The notes: a model not told the origin generated them from the letters alone. A stretch of DNA of 64,000 nucleotides from Maribacter cobaltidurans (GCF_002269385.1 NZ_CP022957.1:186001-250000), one strand, 5' to 3'; positions 35,322 to 44,513 are shown, counted from the stretch's first letter. Translations and numbers: made by a program.

Positions 35322-36542
35322 TTATTGATAGGCACGATTGCTAGCAAACAGTGGTCTTGTTTTAAAGGCAACGAACAGGATCACTGAAATCAATCCACAA
35401 ATACCCAATCCGGCAAATAAGGCCCAAACGGAATTTGTAATAAACTGTCCGATAAATATTGAGATGGGAATGGATAGTACCGTGGACACAAATCCGGTGA
35501 TGGCAGCTCCTATTCCCGCAATATGCCCGATAGGTTCCATGGCAATAGCCCTTAGATTTCCCCAGATAAAGCCTAAACATAGAAAAAGTATAGAAAGAAA
35601 GGCAATCAATACCGATACGCTAGGGTCTGGCTTTCCCCAAAACAGAAAACTATACAACAAGGCTATTAAAGTAAAGGAAGAAAGCGCCACAAAGGAAAGG
35701 TTACGCATACCAAAACGAAGGACCAAGGTTCCGTTAGTCAAAGTTGAAAAGCCAATGGAAATGGCCAACCCCGCAAAGATGAGGGGGAAACTATCGGCCA
35801 AACCGTATAACTCCTCAAAGACGTGTTGCGCAGAACTCAAATAAACCAAAAAAGAGCCTGTAATCAATCCTGAAATTATGGTACAGGAAACGGTTTCCCT
35901 ATATTTAAAAATTTCCTTGGTGCCTTTAACAAATACTGCAGTTTTAAAAGGCACCTTATACTCCGGTTTTAAAGTTTCTTCCTGCCTTTTAAAAAACCAG
36001 ACACAGACCAGGAACGCAAAAAATAATTGGGCATAAAAAATACCTTCCCATCCGGAGAAACTCATAATGAACTTCCCAAAAGCTGGTGCAACAACCGGTA
36101 TCAAAATAAAAAACGCCGTAACAAATGACATAATTTTCGCCATATAATCCCCTCTATACGTATCCCTAATAATAGAAATACTTATGGTACGCGGAGCGGA
36201 AAGCCCCACACCTTGAAGTATTCTACCAACAATCATTATTTCCAAATTAGGTGCCAAAAGGCAAATAATGCTGGCCACCCCAAAAACGGCAAACCCCATA
36301 TACACAATAGGCTTTCTTCCCAAGCTATCGGAAATAGGCCCAAAGAACAACTGCCCTACCCCTAAACCTAGGAAAATCATAATAATCAACAATTGGTTTC
36401 TGGGGGGGTCCAAACTATTTATGGCTATTCCAATGTCCGAAATTGCAGGTATAAGTGCATCGATGGTTAACGCAACGATTGACATCAGCGAGGCCATTAA
36501 GGCCACAAATTCAAAGTTGGGTTTTACGTTTTCATTTTGCAT
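35322..36542 (-). CDS. Bcr/CflA-type multidrug efflux MFS transporter
   Basis: This 406-residue protein with 12 hydrophobic segments matches the Bcr/CflA drug-resistance subfamily: ALTIDALIPAISDIG in helix 1, GLGVGQLFFGPISDSLGRKPIVYMG across the first cytoplasmic loop, and RILQGVGLSAPRTISISIIRD for motif C. It should export drugs or metabolites using the proton gradient; the substrate is unknown. The ATG at 36542 lies 4 nt after a TAnnTTTG core, suggesting a leaderless transcript. It is transcribed alone, convergent with acs and divergent from udk. Confidence 0.9.
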   Translation of the reverse strand: MQNENVKPNFEFVALMASLMSIVALTIDALIPAISDIGIAINSLDPPRNQLLIIMIFLGLGVGQLFFGPISDSLGRKPIVYMGFAVFGVASIICLLAPNLEIMIVGRILQGVGLSAPRTISISIIRDTYRGDYMAKIMSFVTAFFILIPVVAPAFGKFIMSFSGWEGIFYAQLFFAFLVCVWFFKRQEETLKPEYKVPFKTAVFVKGTKEIFKYRETVSCTIISGLITGSFLVYLSSAQHVFEELYGLADSFPLIFAGLAISIGFSTLTNGTLVLRFGMRNLSFVALSSFTLIALLYSFLFWGKPDPSVSVLIAFLSILFLCLGFIWGNLRAIAMEPIGHIAGIGAAITGFVSTVLSIPISIFIGQFITNSVWALFAGLGICGLISVILFVAFKTRPLFASNRAYQ

Positions 36543-36546
36543 TGTG

Positions 36547-36554
36547 CAAAAGTA
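36547..36554 (-). promoter_or_regulatory. TAnnTTTG element 4 nt before the MFS efflux start
   Basis: Read on the minus strand this is TACTTTTG, followed by 4 nt and the ATG at 36542. Transcription starting some 5 nt after the element would give an essentially leaderless mRNA. No TTG is found at the standard -33 spacing. Confidence 0.5.
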
Positions 36555-36605
36555 AAGCTTACGAATAGAAGGAACGTTATCCTTACTTCAATTTTAAGTT
36601 TTCCC

Positions 36606-36634
36606 TAATTTTGACATTCAAATATGTATTTTTG
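36606..36634 (+). promoter_or_regulatory. Two tandem TAnnTTTG cores upstream of udk
   Basis: TAATTTTG (36606-36613) and TATTTTTG (36627-36634) both match the Bacteroidota -7 consensus. The second ends 18 nt before the udk ATG. Either or both could drive the udk-divIC transcript; the -33 elements are not clear. Confidence 0.45.
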
Positions 36635-36652
36635 GCCTAAATAAATCATTGC

Positions 36653-37267
36653 ATGCTAATTATTGGAATTGCGGGAGGAACAGGTTGCGGAAAAACAACC
36701 GTAGTCAATCAAATCATCAATGAATTACCTAAGAACGAGGTAGGGGTAATTTCCCAAGACGCCTATTATAACGATCTTTCGCATCTTACTTTGGAAGAGA
36801 GGCGGAAGACGAATTTTGATCACCCCAACTCCATAGATTTCAATCTTTTGGAAAAGCATTTAAAGGCCCTTAAGGCGGGTGAATCCGTTGAGCAACCCGT
36901 ATATTCCTTTTTGGAATGCAACAGAATTCAAAAAACGATACCCACCCACCCTAGAAAAGTGATGATTGTTGAAGGAATCTTAATTTTGACGAATTCCGAA
37001 ATAAGAAACATGTGCGACATTAAAATTTTTGTTCATGCCGATACGGACGAGCGTTTAATCCGGAGGTTAAAGCGGGATGTTAATGAACGTGGCTGGAATT
37101 TGAACGAGACCTTGGAGAATTATCAAAACGTGATAAAACCCATGCACGACCAATTTATCGAGCCTACCAAGGAATATGCGGATATCATCATACCAAATAA
37201 CAAATACAATACGGTCGCCGTTGAAATTGTAAGGAGCATCATTAACGAAAAATTAGCTGAGGCCTAA
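36653..37267 (+). CDS. udk: Uridine kinase
   Basis: This 204-residue enzyme phosphorylates uridine and cytidine in pyrimidine salvage. The P-loop GGTGCGKTT is at 8-16, followed by ISQDAYYNDLSHL, NFDHPNSIDFNLL and RRLKRDVNERGW (nucleotide lid), all typical of Udk. Length matches bacterial uridine kinases. The stop codon overlaps the start of the next gene (TAATG), so the two are translationally coupled, an arrangement common in Flavobacteriia. Confidence 0.95.
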   Translation: MLIIGIAGGTGCGKTTVVNQIINELPKNEVGVISQDAYYNDLSHLTLEERRKTNFDHPNSIDFNLLEKHLKALKAGESVEQPVYSFLECNRIQKTIPTHPRKVMIVEGILILTNSEIRNMCDIKIFVHADTDERLIRRLKRDVNERGWNLNETLENYQNVIKPMHDQFIEPTKEYADIIIPNNKYNTVAVEIVRSIINEKLAEA

Positions 37268-37602
37268 TGGGACTACAGGAATTAAGAAAGAAAAAATGGT
37301 TTAAGATCATGACCAACATCTATGTCCTGGTCCTGACCGTTTTCGTAATTTGGATGGTATTTTTTGATACCAATTCCCTATTGATACACTTAGAGCTCAA
37401 GCGCGAAATAAACAAACTGGAAAAAACCCAGGAATTTCTAAAAAAAGAAATCGCAAAGGACAAAAAAGTCATCGAAAAACTGTCCAACGAGGATGAACTG
37501 GAAAAATTCGCCCGGGAAGAGTATTACCTCAAGAAGAAAAATGAGGAAATTTATTTGATAGAATATGAGGACAGCCTCAAATTAAAGGAGAAAAACAAAT
37601 AG
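37267..37602 (+). CDS. FtsB/DivIC-family septum formation initiator
   Basis: This 111-residue bitopic membrane protein has a short cytoplasmic tail, one helix (IYVLVLTVFVIWMVFF, about 24-39), then a coiled coil (LKREINKLEKTQEFLKKEIAKD onward) and the conserved FAREEYYLKKKNEEIYLIE end. It should join the FtsL/FtsQ-type division complex in the periplasm. It starts within the udk stop codon (TAATG). In many relatives methylmalonyl-CoA mutase genes follow; here they do not, and a 170-bp gap leads to parA. Confidence 0.85.
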   Translation: MGLQELRKKKWFKIMTNIYVLVLTVFVIWMVFFDTNSLLIHLELKREINKLEKTQEFLKKEIAKDKKVIEKLSNEDELEKFAREEYYLKKKNEEIYLIEYEDSLKLKEKNK

Positions 37603-37644
37603 TCTAAATTATTTGACCTTTGAAACACGCACATCTTTTATCTC

Positions 37645-37669
37645 TAAAGTTTTGATAAATAAAACTTTA
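37645..37669. repeat. Perfect AT-rich inverted repeat upstream of parA
   Basis: TAAAGTTTT (37645-37653) and AAAACTTTA (37661-37669) form a perfect 9-bp inverted repeat with a 7-nt loop in the 171-bp gap between the divIC-like gene and parA. It lacks a following T tract, so it may be a weak terminator for udk-divIC or a protein-binding site. Confidence 0.45.
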
Positions 37670-37773
37670 ACGCTATTTTAATGAAAAGGTTTTGGTTATT
37701 CACCTAGTGTTAACAAAATCCTTTTATCAGCCCCACAAATAATCGTATTTTTACACTCTAACTTACTTTGAAT

Positions 37774-38547
37774 ATGGGCAAGATTATTGCTATTGCAAAT
37801 CAAAAAGGTGGTGTTGGTAAAACAACTACCACTGTTAATCTAGCTGCCTCGCTTGGCGTTCTTGAAAAGAAAGTGTTATTGATCGATGCGGATCCACAAG
37901 CCAATGCTACCTCAGGATTGGGTATAGATGTGGATAGTATAGAATTGGGAACCTACCAACTTTTAGAACATACGAAAACGGCCAAGGAAGCCATCATACC
38001 TACTTCCTCCCCCAATGTTGATTTGATTCCCGCCCATATAGATTTGGTGGCCATAGAAATTGAATTGGTAGATAAGGAGAAACGGGAATACATGATGAAA
38101 AAGGCTGTATTGGAGCTTAAGGAAGATTATGACTACATTCTCATAGATTGTGCGCCATCCTTAGGGCTTTTAACACTTAATGCCTTGACCGCAGCAGATT
38201 CCGTAATCATTCCCATTCAATGTGAATACTTTGCCTTGGAAGGCTTGGGAAAACTCTTAAACACCATTAAGAGTGTACAAAGAATACATAATCCGCAATT
38301 GGATATTGAAGGTATGTTATTGACAATGTTCGATTCTAGATTACGCTTATCCAACCAGGTGGTAGAAGAGGTCAAGAAGCATTTTGGTGATATGGTTTTC
38401 GATACGATAATACAACGGAATGTTAGACTTAGTGAAGCACCCAGTTACGGAGAAAGTATCATTAAATATGATGCCTCAAGTAAGGGCGCAGCAAACTACC
38501 TAAATTTGGCCAATGAGGTAGTGCAGAAAAATAAGCAGACAGCATAA
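37774..38547 (+). CDS. parA: Chromosome partitioning ATPase ParA (Soj)
   Basis: This 257-residue deviant Walker-A ATPase has KGGVGKTTT at 11-19, LLIDADPQANAT for the Walker A' region and YDYILIDCAPSLG for Walker B. It acts with ParB to segregate or organise the chromosome origin. I prefer the ATG at 37774 (MGKIIAIANQ) over an in-frame TTG six bases earlier. parB starts 1 bp after its stop. Upstream, TTACTTTG ends 3 nt before the ATG, one base away from the TAnnTTTG core. Confidence 0.95.
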   Translation: MGKIIAIANQKGGVGKTTTTVNLAASLGVLEKKVLLIDADPQANATSGLGIDVDSIELGTYQLLEHTKTAKEAIIPTSSPNVDLIPAHIDLVAIEIELVDKEKREYMMKKAVLELKEDYDYILIDCAPSLGLLTLNALTAADSVIIPIQCEYFALEGLGKLLNTIKSVQRIHNPQLDIEGMLLTMFDSRLRLSNQVVEEVKKHFGDMVFDTIIQRNVRLSEAPSYGESIIKYDASSKGAANYLNLANEVVQKNKQTA

Positions 38548-38548
38548 T

Positions 38549-39448
38549 ATGGCAAAAGCAGTAAAAAAACAAGCTTTGGGGAGAGGTCTTTCGGCATTGT
38601 TGAAAGACCCTGATAATGATATACAATCTGCAACGGATAAGAACGCCGACAAGGTGGTGGGCAACATTATAGAACTGGATTTAGAGGACATCGATGTCAA
38701 TCCTTTTCAGCCCAGGTCAAATTTCAATGATGAAACACTTCAGGAATTGGCCACCTCGATCAGGGAATTGGGCGTTATTCAGCCCATTACAGTTAGAAAA
38801 CTTGGGTTTAATAAATATCAACTAGTATCCGGGGAAAGGCGGTTTAGGGCCTCCAAATTGGTAGGGCTCGAGACTATCCCTGCCTACATAAGAATTGCCA
38901 ACGACCAGGAATCCTTGGAAATGGCTTTGGTAGAGAATATACAGCGACAGGACCTTGATCCTATCGAAATTGCACTCTCTTACCAAAGACTAATAGATGA
39001 AATAAACCTTACCCAGGAAAAATTAAGTGACAGGGTTGGAAAGAAACGGTCTACAATAGCCAATTATCTAAGACTGTTAAAGCTTGACCCAATAATTCAA
39101 ACCGGGATGCGCGATGGTTTTTTGAGCATGGGCCATGGAAGGGCCTTGGTCAATATCGAAAACAGGCAAGACCAAATAGCCTTGTATGAAAAAATTGTTG
39201 GGCAAAATTTATCCGTTAGGGATACGGAAAACGCCGTCAAGAATTATCATAATAATGACTCTCCCAAACCTAGCAAGTCAAAGGTGGAGACCCCAACCTA
39301 TGTTAAATCGGGTATAGATGAAATTTCCAAACATCTTTCCGCAGGCATTAAAGTGAAAACTTCAGGAAAATCCAAAGGGAGTATTACCATTCCCTTTCAT
39401 TCCAAGGAAGAATTCGAGCGTATAAAAAAGTTGATTACGGGTGCATAA
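38549..39448 (+). CDS. parB: Chromosome partitioning protein ParB (Spo0J)
   Basis: This 299-residue protein has the ParB N-terminal CTPase domain (NPFQPRSNF, SIRELGVIQPITVR, GERRFRASKL, ALVENIQRQDLDPIEIA), a helix-turn-helix (LSDRVGKKRSTIANYLRLLKL) and a C-terminal region ending in ITIPFHSKEEFERIKKLI. It binds parS and loads onto the origin region as a clamp. It is in an operon with parA (1 bp gap), and the following gene overlaps it by 8 bp. I found no parS consensus in this window. Confidence 0.95.
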   Translation: MAKAVKKQALGRGLSALLKDPDNDIQSATDKNADKVVGNIIELDLEDIDVNPFQPRSNFNDETLQELATSIRELGVIQPITVRKLGFNKYQLVSGERRFRASKLVGLETIPAYIRIANDQESLEMALVENIQRQDLDPIEIALSYQRLIDEINLTQEKLSDRVGKKRSTIANYLRLLKLDPIIQTGMRDGFLSMGHGRALVNIENRQDQIALYEKIVGQNLSVRDTENAVKNYHNNDSPKPSKSKVETPTYVKSGIDEISKHLSAGIKVKTSGKSKGSITIPFHSKEEFERIKKLITGA

Positions 39449-40076
39449 ACACTTCTCAATACTCTCCCTTTTATTTTTTTTGGCCGTTGCGTCTTATTCC
39501 CAAGAGGAAGAGCTTCCGGAAGAAAAAGAGACGGATAGTATTACCAACACCCTAAGTACCGCTGTATTGGTCATAGAGGATTCCACCTCCTTTAAAAAGA
39601 AAAGGAATATTAATCCGTTGGCTCCAAGTAAGGCTGCTTTCTACTCTGCCGTGCTTCCCGGTCTGGGACAAATCTACAACAAGCGATATTGGAAAGTACC
39701 TTTGGTCTACGGAGCGATTGGGGGTAGTGTCTACATGTATTCCTTGAACAATGACAATTATCAAAGGTTCAGGACAGCTTTTAAAAGAAGGCAGGCAGGT
39801 TTTAGCGACGATGAATTTAATGGTGAAGGGGAATTTCCATTTTTTGAATTGGCCACACTGGAAAACCAACAGGAACGATTTCAAAGGGATCGCGATTTAT
39901 GGTTGGTGGTTACTATTGTCGCTTACACCTTGAACATTATCGACGCCAATGTAGATGCCCATTTGAAGCAATTTAATATAGATAACAACCTTTCATTGGA
40001 TTTTGAACCTTATCTTGACCTGAATTCCGTTACAAATGACCCTACTTACGGAATGGCATTAACCATAAAGTTTTAA
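39441..40076 (+). CDS. DUF5683 membrane protein
   Basis: This 211-residue protein of the DUF5683 family has a signal-like N terminus (ILSLLFFLAVASYSQ), then APSKAAFYSAVLPGLGQIYNKRYWKVPLVYGAIGG, the conserved core, and a second hydrophobic stretch LWLVVTIVAYTLNIIDANVDAHL. The start is GTG at 39441, which overlaps the last 8 bases of parB. It sits in the standard flavobacterial order parA-parB-DUF5683-dapB-lepB. Function is unknown; it is likely an envelope protein. Confidence 0.85.
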   Translation: MHKHFSILSLLFFLAVASYSQEEELPEEKETDSITNTLSTAVLVIEDSTSFKKKRNINPLAPSKAAFYSAVLPGLGQIYNKRYWKVPLVYGAIGGSVYMYSLNNDNYQRFRTAFKRRQAGFSDDEFNGEGEFPFFELATLENQQERFQRDRDLWLVVTIVAYTLNIIDANVDAHLKQFNIDNNLSLDFEPYLDLNSVTNDPTYGMALTIKF

Positions 40077-40078
40077 TT

Positions 40079-40780
40079 ATGCGAATAGCACTTTTCGGCT
40101 ACGGAAAAATGGGAAAAATGATTGAACGGCTAGCCGTTGAAAGAGGACATGAAATTACCGCAAAAATTGATTTGGGAAGTGATAAAATCGACTTTTCCAA
40201 TATAGATGTGGCCATTGATTTTAGCACACCCGATGCAGCGTTCGCCAACATATCAATATGCTTGGAGAACAATACACCCGTAATTTCTGGAACTACAGGA
40301 TGGCTTCAGAAAATGGACGACGCCCTAAAGCTATGTAAAGAAACGAAAGGCGCTTTTATATACGCATCGAATTTCAGTTTAGGGGTAAACGTCTTTTTTG
40401 AACTGAATGCCTATTTGGCCAAAATGATGAATAACCTTTCGCAGTACAAGGTATCCATGGAGGAAATCCATCATACCCAAAAGTTGGACGCCCCTAGTGG
40501 TACGGCTATCACCTTAGCAGAGGGAATCATAGCAAATACGCATTATCAAAAATGGAAATTAAACGAACGTGTAGACGAAGAGATACCTATTTTCTCTAAA
40601 AGAATTGGGGATACACCGGGCACTCATACAATTAATTACAATAGTCAAGTGGATAGTATAGAAATCAAACATACTGCCCATAACCGAGAAGGTTTTGCCT
40701 TGGGAGCGGTCATTGCTGCAGAATGGATTCTTGATAAAACAGGTATTTTCACCATGAAAGATGTGTTAAACCTGGGTTAA
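40079..40780 (+). CDS. dapB: 4-hydroxy-tetrahydrodipicolinate reductase
   Basis: This 233-residue NAD(P)H-dependent enzyme makes tetrahydrodipicolinate for lysine and meso-diaminopimelate synthesis. It shows the N-terminal dinucleotide loop GYGKMGK (7-13), AIDFSTPDAAF, SGTTGW, ASNFSLGVNVFF and the substrate motif EIHHTQKLDAPSGTA. It is shorter than E. coli DapB (273), as is typical for Bacteroidota. It begins 2 bp after the DUF5683 stop and is probably co-transcribed with parAB. Confidence 0.94.
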   Translation: MRIALFGYGKMGKMIERLAVERGHEITAKIDLGSDKIDFSNIDVAIDFSTPDAAFANISICLENNTPVISGTTGWLQKMDDALKLCKETKGAFIYASNFSLGVNVFFELNAYLAKMMNNLSQYKVSMEEIHHTQKLDAPSGTAITLAEGIIANTHYQKWKLNERVDEEIPIFSKRIGDTPGTHTINYNSQVDSIEIKHTAHNREGFALGAVIAAEWILDKTGIFTMKDVLNLG

Positions 40781-40868
40781 AATACGTAACAATATTATAT
40801 TCAACAGACAGATACTATCAAAATTTCGTTCCTAAAAGGAGCATCATGTAATGTAAAAACATAAAATC

Positions 40869-42572
40869 ATGAATGGTACGCAGTGGATTATTTTCATATT
40901 AGCAATTCAGGTAATTCATTTTCTTGGAACTTGGAAATTGTATGTAAAGGCCGGTCATAAAGCATGGGAGGCCATAGTTCCCATTTATAATGCCGTTGTC
41001 TTAATGAAGATAATCAATAGGCCCAAATGGTGGGTCATTTTATTGTTTATCCCTATTATTAACCTATTGATGTTTCCCGTCATATGGGTAGAAACCATAA
41101 GGAGTTTTGGAAGAAATAGTCTATTGGAATCATGGTTGGTCGTTTTAACGCTAGGTTTTTATATTTTCTACGTAAACTATGCTTTAGATGTAAAGTATAT
41201 AGAGAACAGAAGCCTCCATCCAGGAACGGCCTTGGGAGAATGGGTAAGCTCCATTGTATTTGCCATAGTGGCAGCTACCTTGGTACACACCTACTTTATA
41301 CAACCCTATGTTATTCCTACGGGCTCTTTGGAAAGAACTCTTAGGGTGGGCGACTTTTTATTCGTGAGCAAGTTCCATTATGGGGCTAGGACCCCTATGA
41401 CCACGGTAGCGGCTCCCATGGTACATGATACGTTGCCCATCGTTGGAACAAAGTCTTATTTGAACAAACCACAACTACCTTATTTTCGACTCCCAGGATT
41501 CACAAAAGTAAAACGGAACGATATTGTAGTTTTCAGTTGGCCCGCAGATACCGTTAGAAGGTTCTTCAGGGCAGAAGCAGGGGTGAAAAAACCCATAGAC
41601 AAGAAATCCAATTATGTGAAGCGTTGTGTTGGAATTCCGGGGGATTCCTTGGAAGTAATAGACGGATATGTATTTATTAACGGCAAACAACTGGAATTAC
41701 CGGGTAGTGCCAAACCACAATATGATTACATCATTTATTCACAAAAAGGTGTTTCCTCCAGATTGCTAGATCAATTGGGAATCACGGATTTTACCAGAAA
41801 ATACATTTCCGGTCCGGTGAACCAACAACAAGGTCAAGGCATAAACCCATATTTAAAAGGATTCAATCAACTTGGAGACGGACAATTGGAGCTCTATACG
41901 GGTAGTTTAGGAATTCCTGCCGATGTAATAAAAAAGTACAGACTCTCCCTTAAGGAGGTTACCGATCGGGAACGATTGGTTCCATTAACGGATCAAATGG
42001 TAGAGACCTTACGAAAGGACGCCGGAATTGATTCGGTCGTGCGCCAAGTTATACCCAAAGGGAAAAGAGGTATCAACCTTTTCCCCCAAAGTCCAGATTA
42101 TCCTTGGAACTATAGCCAAATGGGACCTATTTATATACCGAAGGAAGGCACCACGGTTTCTTTAAACCTTAAAACATTGCCATTGTACAAGAAAATTATC
42201 AGGGAGTATGAAGGCAATACAATTGAAGTTTCGGGCAATCAAATTTTAATCAATGGCGAGGTAGCGGATTCCTATACATTTCAGCAAGACTATTATTGGA
42301 TGATGGGTGATAACAGGGACCACTCCGAAGATAGCAGGGCTTGGGGATATGTACCCGAAAACCATATTGTAGGAACTCCAATTTTCATTTGGATGAGTTT
42401 TGATAATTTTACGGAACCCATCTCCAATTGGCGTCCAAGATGGGATAGAATTTTCACTACCGTCAACGGTGATGGGGAACCACAATCCTACTTTAAATAT
42501 TTTCTTATCCTGTTGATGGCCTATTTTGTAGGTAACTGGTTTTGGAAACGAAAAAAGGCCAAAAATTCCTAA
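40869..42572 (+). CDS. lepB: Signal peptidase I (long Bacteroidota form)
   Basis: This 567-residue inner-membrane protease removes signal peptides. The N terminus has three or four hydrophobic helices of a DUF5684-like module (1-140). The catalytic Ser153 lies in PTGSLERTLRVGDFLFVSK (Leu replaces the usual Met after Ser), the general base Lys251 in YVKRCVGIPGD, and the GDNRDHSEDSRAWG box is near 479. An insert of about 180 residues between the Lys box and the GDN box makes it much longer than the E. coli enzyme (324); such inserts are normal in this phylum. A final helix ends the protein. It follows dapB by 88 bp. Confidence 0.93.
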   Translation: MNGTQWIIFILAIQVIHFLGTWKLYVKAGHKAWEAIVPIYNAVVLMKIINRPKWWVILLFIPIINLLMFPVIWVETIRSFGRNSLLESWLVVLTLGFYIFYVNYALDVKYIENRSLHPGTALGEWVSSIVFAIVAATLVHTYFIQPYVIPTGSLERTLRVGDFLFVSKFHYGARTPMTTVAAPMVHDTLPIVGTKSYLNKPQLPYFRLPGFTKVKRNDIVVFSWPADTVRRFFRAEAGVKKPIDKKSNYVKRCVGIPGDSLEVIDGYVFINGKQLELPGSAKPQYDYIIYSQKGVSSRLLDQLGITDFTRKYISGPVNQQQGQGINPYLKGFNQLGDGQLELYTGSLGIPADVIKKYRLSLKEVTDRERLVPLTDQMVETLRKDAGIDSVVRQVIPKGKRGINLFPQSPDYPWNYSQMGPIYIPKEGTTVSLNLKTLPLYKKIIREYEGNTIEVSGNQILINGEVADSYTFQQDYYWMMGDNRDHSEDSRAWGYVPENHIVGTPIFIWMSFDNFTEPISNWRPRWDRIFTTVNGDGEPQSYFKYFLILLMAYFVGNWFWKRKKAKNS

Positions 42573-42578
42573 GTGAAA

Positions 42579-43205
42579 ATGACCATACTTCATCCTGCTT
42601 ATTTTCCAAACATTGCTTTTTTCCGTGTTTTTACAAAAGCTAAGGATGTCTTTTTTGAACTGCAGGACAATTATCAAAAACAAACTTACAGGAACAGGTC
42701 CCATATCTGCACGGATAGAGGTAAACATATACTTAGTATACCCATAATCCATACAAAAGGTGAAAATGGTAGACAGAGTTACAAAAAGGTTAAAATAGAC
42801 AACTCCTGTCCTTGGCAACGACAACATTGGAGAACCTTGGAAACGGCGTATAGGACCTCCCCTTTCTTTGAATTTTATGAGGATGAAATCAAGCCCCTTT
42901 ATGAAACGCAATTCGATTATATAATAGAATTCAACTTGGCAACCATTGAGGTTATTTGCGATTGTCTCCAATTGGATATGGTAAAAAAATTCACTGAAGT
43001 GTATCAATTTGACTATACAAACGACTATCGTTTTTTGGTCAATGCAAAAACGGAGCTGCCAGTTAAGTTTCCCGAATATGTCCAGGTTTTTGGAGACCGA
43101 CATGGATTTGTCCCCAACCTGAGCATTTTGGATGCACTTTTTAACCTAGGGCCTAATACCTTAGGGTATCTCAAGGATATTGATATCTTGGGCAAGCATG
43201 CTTAG
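42579..43205 (+). CDS. WbqC-like family protein
   Basis: This 208-residue protein starts MTILHPAYFPNIAFF, a variant of the WbqC-like (PF08889) opening, and includes YRNRSHICTDRGKHILSIPI, WQRQHWRTLETAYRTSPFFEFY and the C-terminal LSILDALFNLGP. WbqC proteins are found in O-antigen clusters and elsewhere; their reaction is not established. I prefer ATG at 42579 to an in-frame GTG at 42573. It follows lepB by a few bases and its stop codon overlaps the next ATG, so translation is coupled. This placement after lepB is common in Flavobacteriaceae. Confidence 0.87.
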   Translation: MTILHPAYFPNIAFFRVFTKAKDVFFELQDNYQKQTYRNRSHICTDRGKHILSIPIIHTKGENGRQSYKKVKIDNSCPWQRQHWRTLETAYRTSPFFEFYEDEIKPLYETQFDYIIEFNLATIEVICDCLQLDMVKKFTEVYQFDYTNDYRFLVNAKTELPVKFPEYVQVFGDRHGFVPNLSILDALFNLGPNTLGYLKDIDILGKHA

Positions 43206-43518
43206 GTTTATTCTACATTATGGGATTCATTTTGTTGTTCCGATTCTAATCGCCTTCTTTTTTTTTAAGGAACACCGGCTTAAAGTAAGTTTAATACTAT
43301 TGGCGGGAATACTCTTGGACGTAGATCATCTGTTGGCCGATCCTATTTTTGATGCAGACCGATGCAGTATCGGTTTTCATCCTTTACATACGTATTGGGC
43401 AATCGCTGTTTACTTTTTAATGCTTTTTTGGAAAACCACACGAATCTGGGGAATCGCCTTTTTAATTCACATGATTGCCGATCTGACGGACTGTTTATTT
43501 ATCCGATTCAATTTTTAA
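43198..43518 (+). CDS. DUF6122 small membrane protein
   Basis: This 106-residue integral membrane protein has three or four helices (FILHYGIHFVVPILIAFFFF, VSLILLAGILLDVDHLLADP, YWAIAVYFLMLFW, IWGIAFLIHMIADLTDCLF). It matches the DUF6122 family, with conserved DVDHLLADP, RCSIGFHPLH and IHMIADLTDC, a metal-dependent-hydrolase-like set of His and Asp residues. The ATG at 43198 overlaps the wbqC stop. Its 3' end overlaps the convergent EEP gene by 24 bp. Function is unknown. Confidence 0.82.
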   Translation: MLRFILHYGIHFVVPILIAFFFFKEHRLKVSLILLAGILLDVDHLLADPIFDADRCSIGFHPLHTYWAIAVYFLMLFWKTTRIWGIAFLIHMIADLTDCLFIRFNF

Positions 43519-44499
43519 CGCGGCCATGATAGGCTCGTGATCGGAAAGATGTACGTCGTAATTTTTGTGGCTTAAAATATGAATCCCGGGGTCGGTTAGG
43601 ATAAAATCTATGCGAAGGGGGAATTTCCAAAAATTAATGGTTCTGCCATAGCCACTGCCTTTCTTCTCAAAGGTATCCTCCATATCCTGTTTCACCTCGT
43701 GATATGCATAGGAATATTGGGTTGTGTTCATATCGGCACAAACAATTTTTTTATAATCCACCTTTTTCATGTGCTTCCTGATCAAATCTGCCTGTTCTTG
43801 TTGCTTGGCAAAGGAATTCCGCAAACGCCCCAATAAACGATCGGATCTTTCCCGCTTTAAGCTTCCTGGACGAACTTTTAGGGATTCTAGGTGGAGATTG
43901 TATACTCTTAAGGTATCCTCCTTATATTTGATGTCAACATAAATGGCATTATTCCAAGTATCTGGAAAATCCAATGAGCCTTCACCAATAATAGGATATT
44001 TAGAGAAAATTCCTTGTATCGACCTTCGCGTTGTATATGGGGTTTGACTGAAATATGGGTATTGTCTTAACTTTTTATACCAAACTCTACTAAACTCTTG
44101 AATACAGATAATATCAGGATTCTCTCGCTTAATAAAATCCACAATTTCTTCACCTAAGTTTGGCTCATTTATAGAGTTTAATTCATTAAAACCTTGAACA
44201 TTAAATGACATAATTTTCAAATCGTCTTTAGATTTAGTAGCTTCAGACTCATTAAAGAATAAGAAGGAACCCAAACTAAAATAACCTATTACCAATACTG
44301 AAAAGGAAAGCCAAACTTTTTTCTTGGACACTATTGACCAGTATAGTACAAAGAATATATTCAGAAATACCAAAAGGGGCACGGTTAGGCTTAAGAAGGC
44401 AAAGCTGGCCGACTTCGTATACGGAACTATACAAGCCAATAACAATAAGGCCGAAAAAACAATATTTAACCCATACACGGTTTTACCCCAAAACGACAT
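43495..44499 (-). CDS. Membrane-anchored endonuclease/exonuclease/phosphatase (EEP) family protein
   Basis: This 334-residue protein has three N-terminal helices (residues about 8-90), then an EEP domain: KIMSFNVQGFN, PDIICIQEF, RVYNLHLES, VCADMNTTQYSYAY and the terminal SDHEPIMA. These carry the Asn, Glu, Asp and His residues of the DNase I fold, so it appears catalytically complete. Substrate could be a phosphodiester or a phospholipid head group. It is the last gene of a minus-strand run (small membrane protein, mutL, rhomboid, rhomboid, EEP) and starts 14 bp after the rhomboid stop. Confidence 0.88.
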   Translation of the reverse strand: MSFWGKTVYGLNIVFSALLLLACIVPYTKSASFAFLSLTVPLLVFLNIFFVLYWSIVSKKKVWLSFSVLVIGYFSLGSFLFFNESEATKSKDDLKIMSFNVQGFNELNSINEPNLGEEIVDFIKRENPDIICIQEFSRVWYKKLRQYPYFSQTPYTTRRSIQGIFSKYPIIGEGSLDFPDTWNNAIYVDIKYKEDTLRVYNLHLESLKVRPGSLKRERSDRLLGRLRNSFAKQQEQADLIRKHMKKVDYKKIVCADMNTTQYSYAYHEVKQDMEDTFEKKGSGYGRTINFWKFPLRIDFILTDPGIHILSHKNYDVHLSDHEPIMAALKIESDK

Positions 44500-44513
44500 C
44501 CCAGATATTGTGT

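Noticed and set aside
37622..37632. Possible parS half site (TGAAACACG) upstream of parA
   Set aside because: Only one half of the TGTTTCACGTGAAACA consensus is present and the other half does not match, so it is probably chance.
42246..43103. Open minus-strand frame of 285 codons across the lepB end and wbqC-like gene
   Set aside because: Both plus-strand genes have conserved motifs throughout this stretch; the antisense frame has no family signature and spans two genes.
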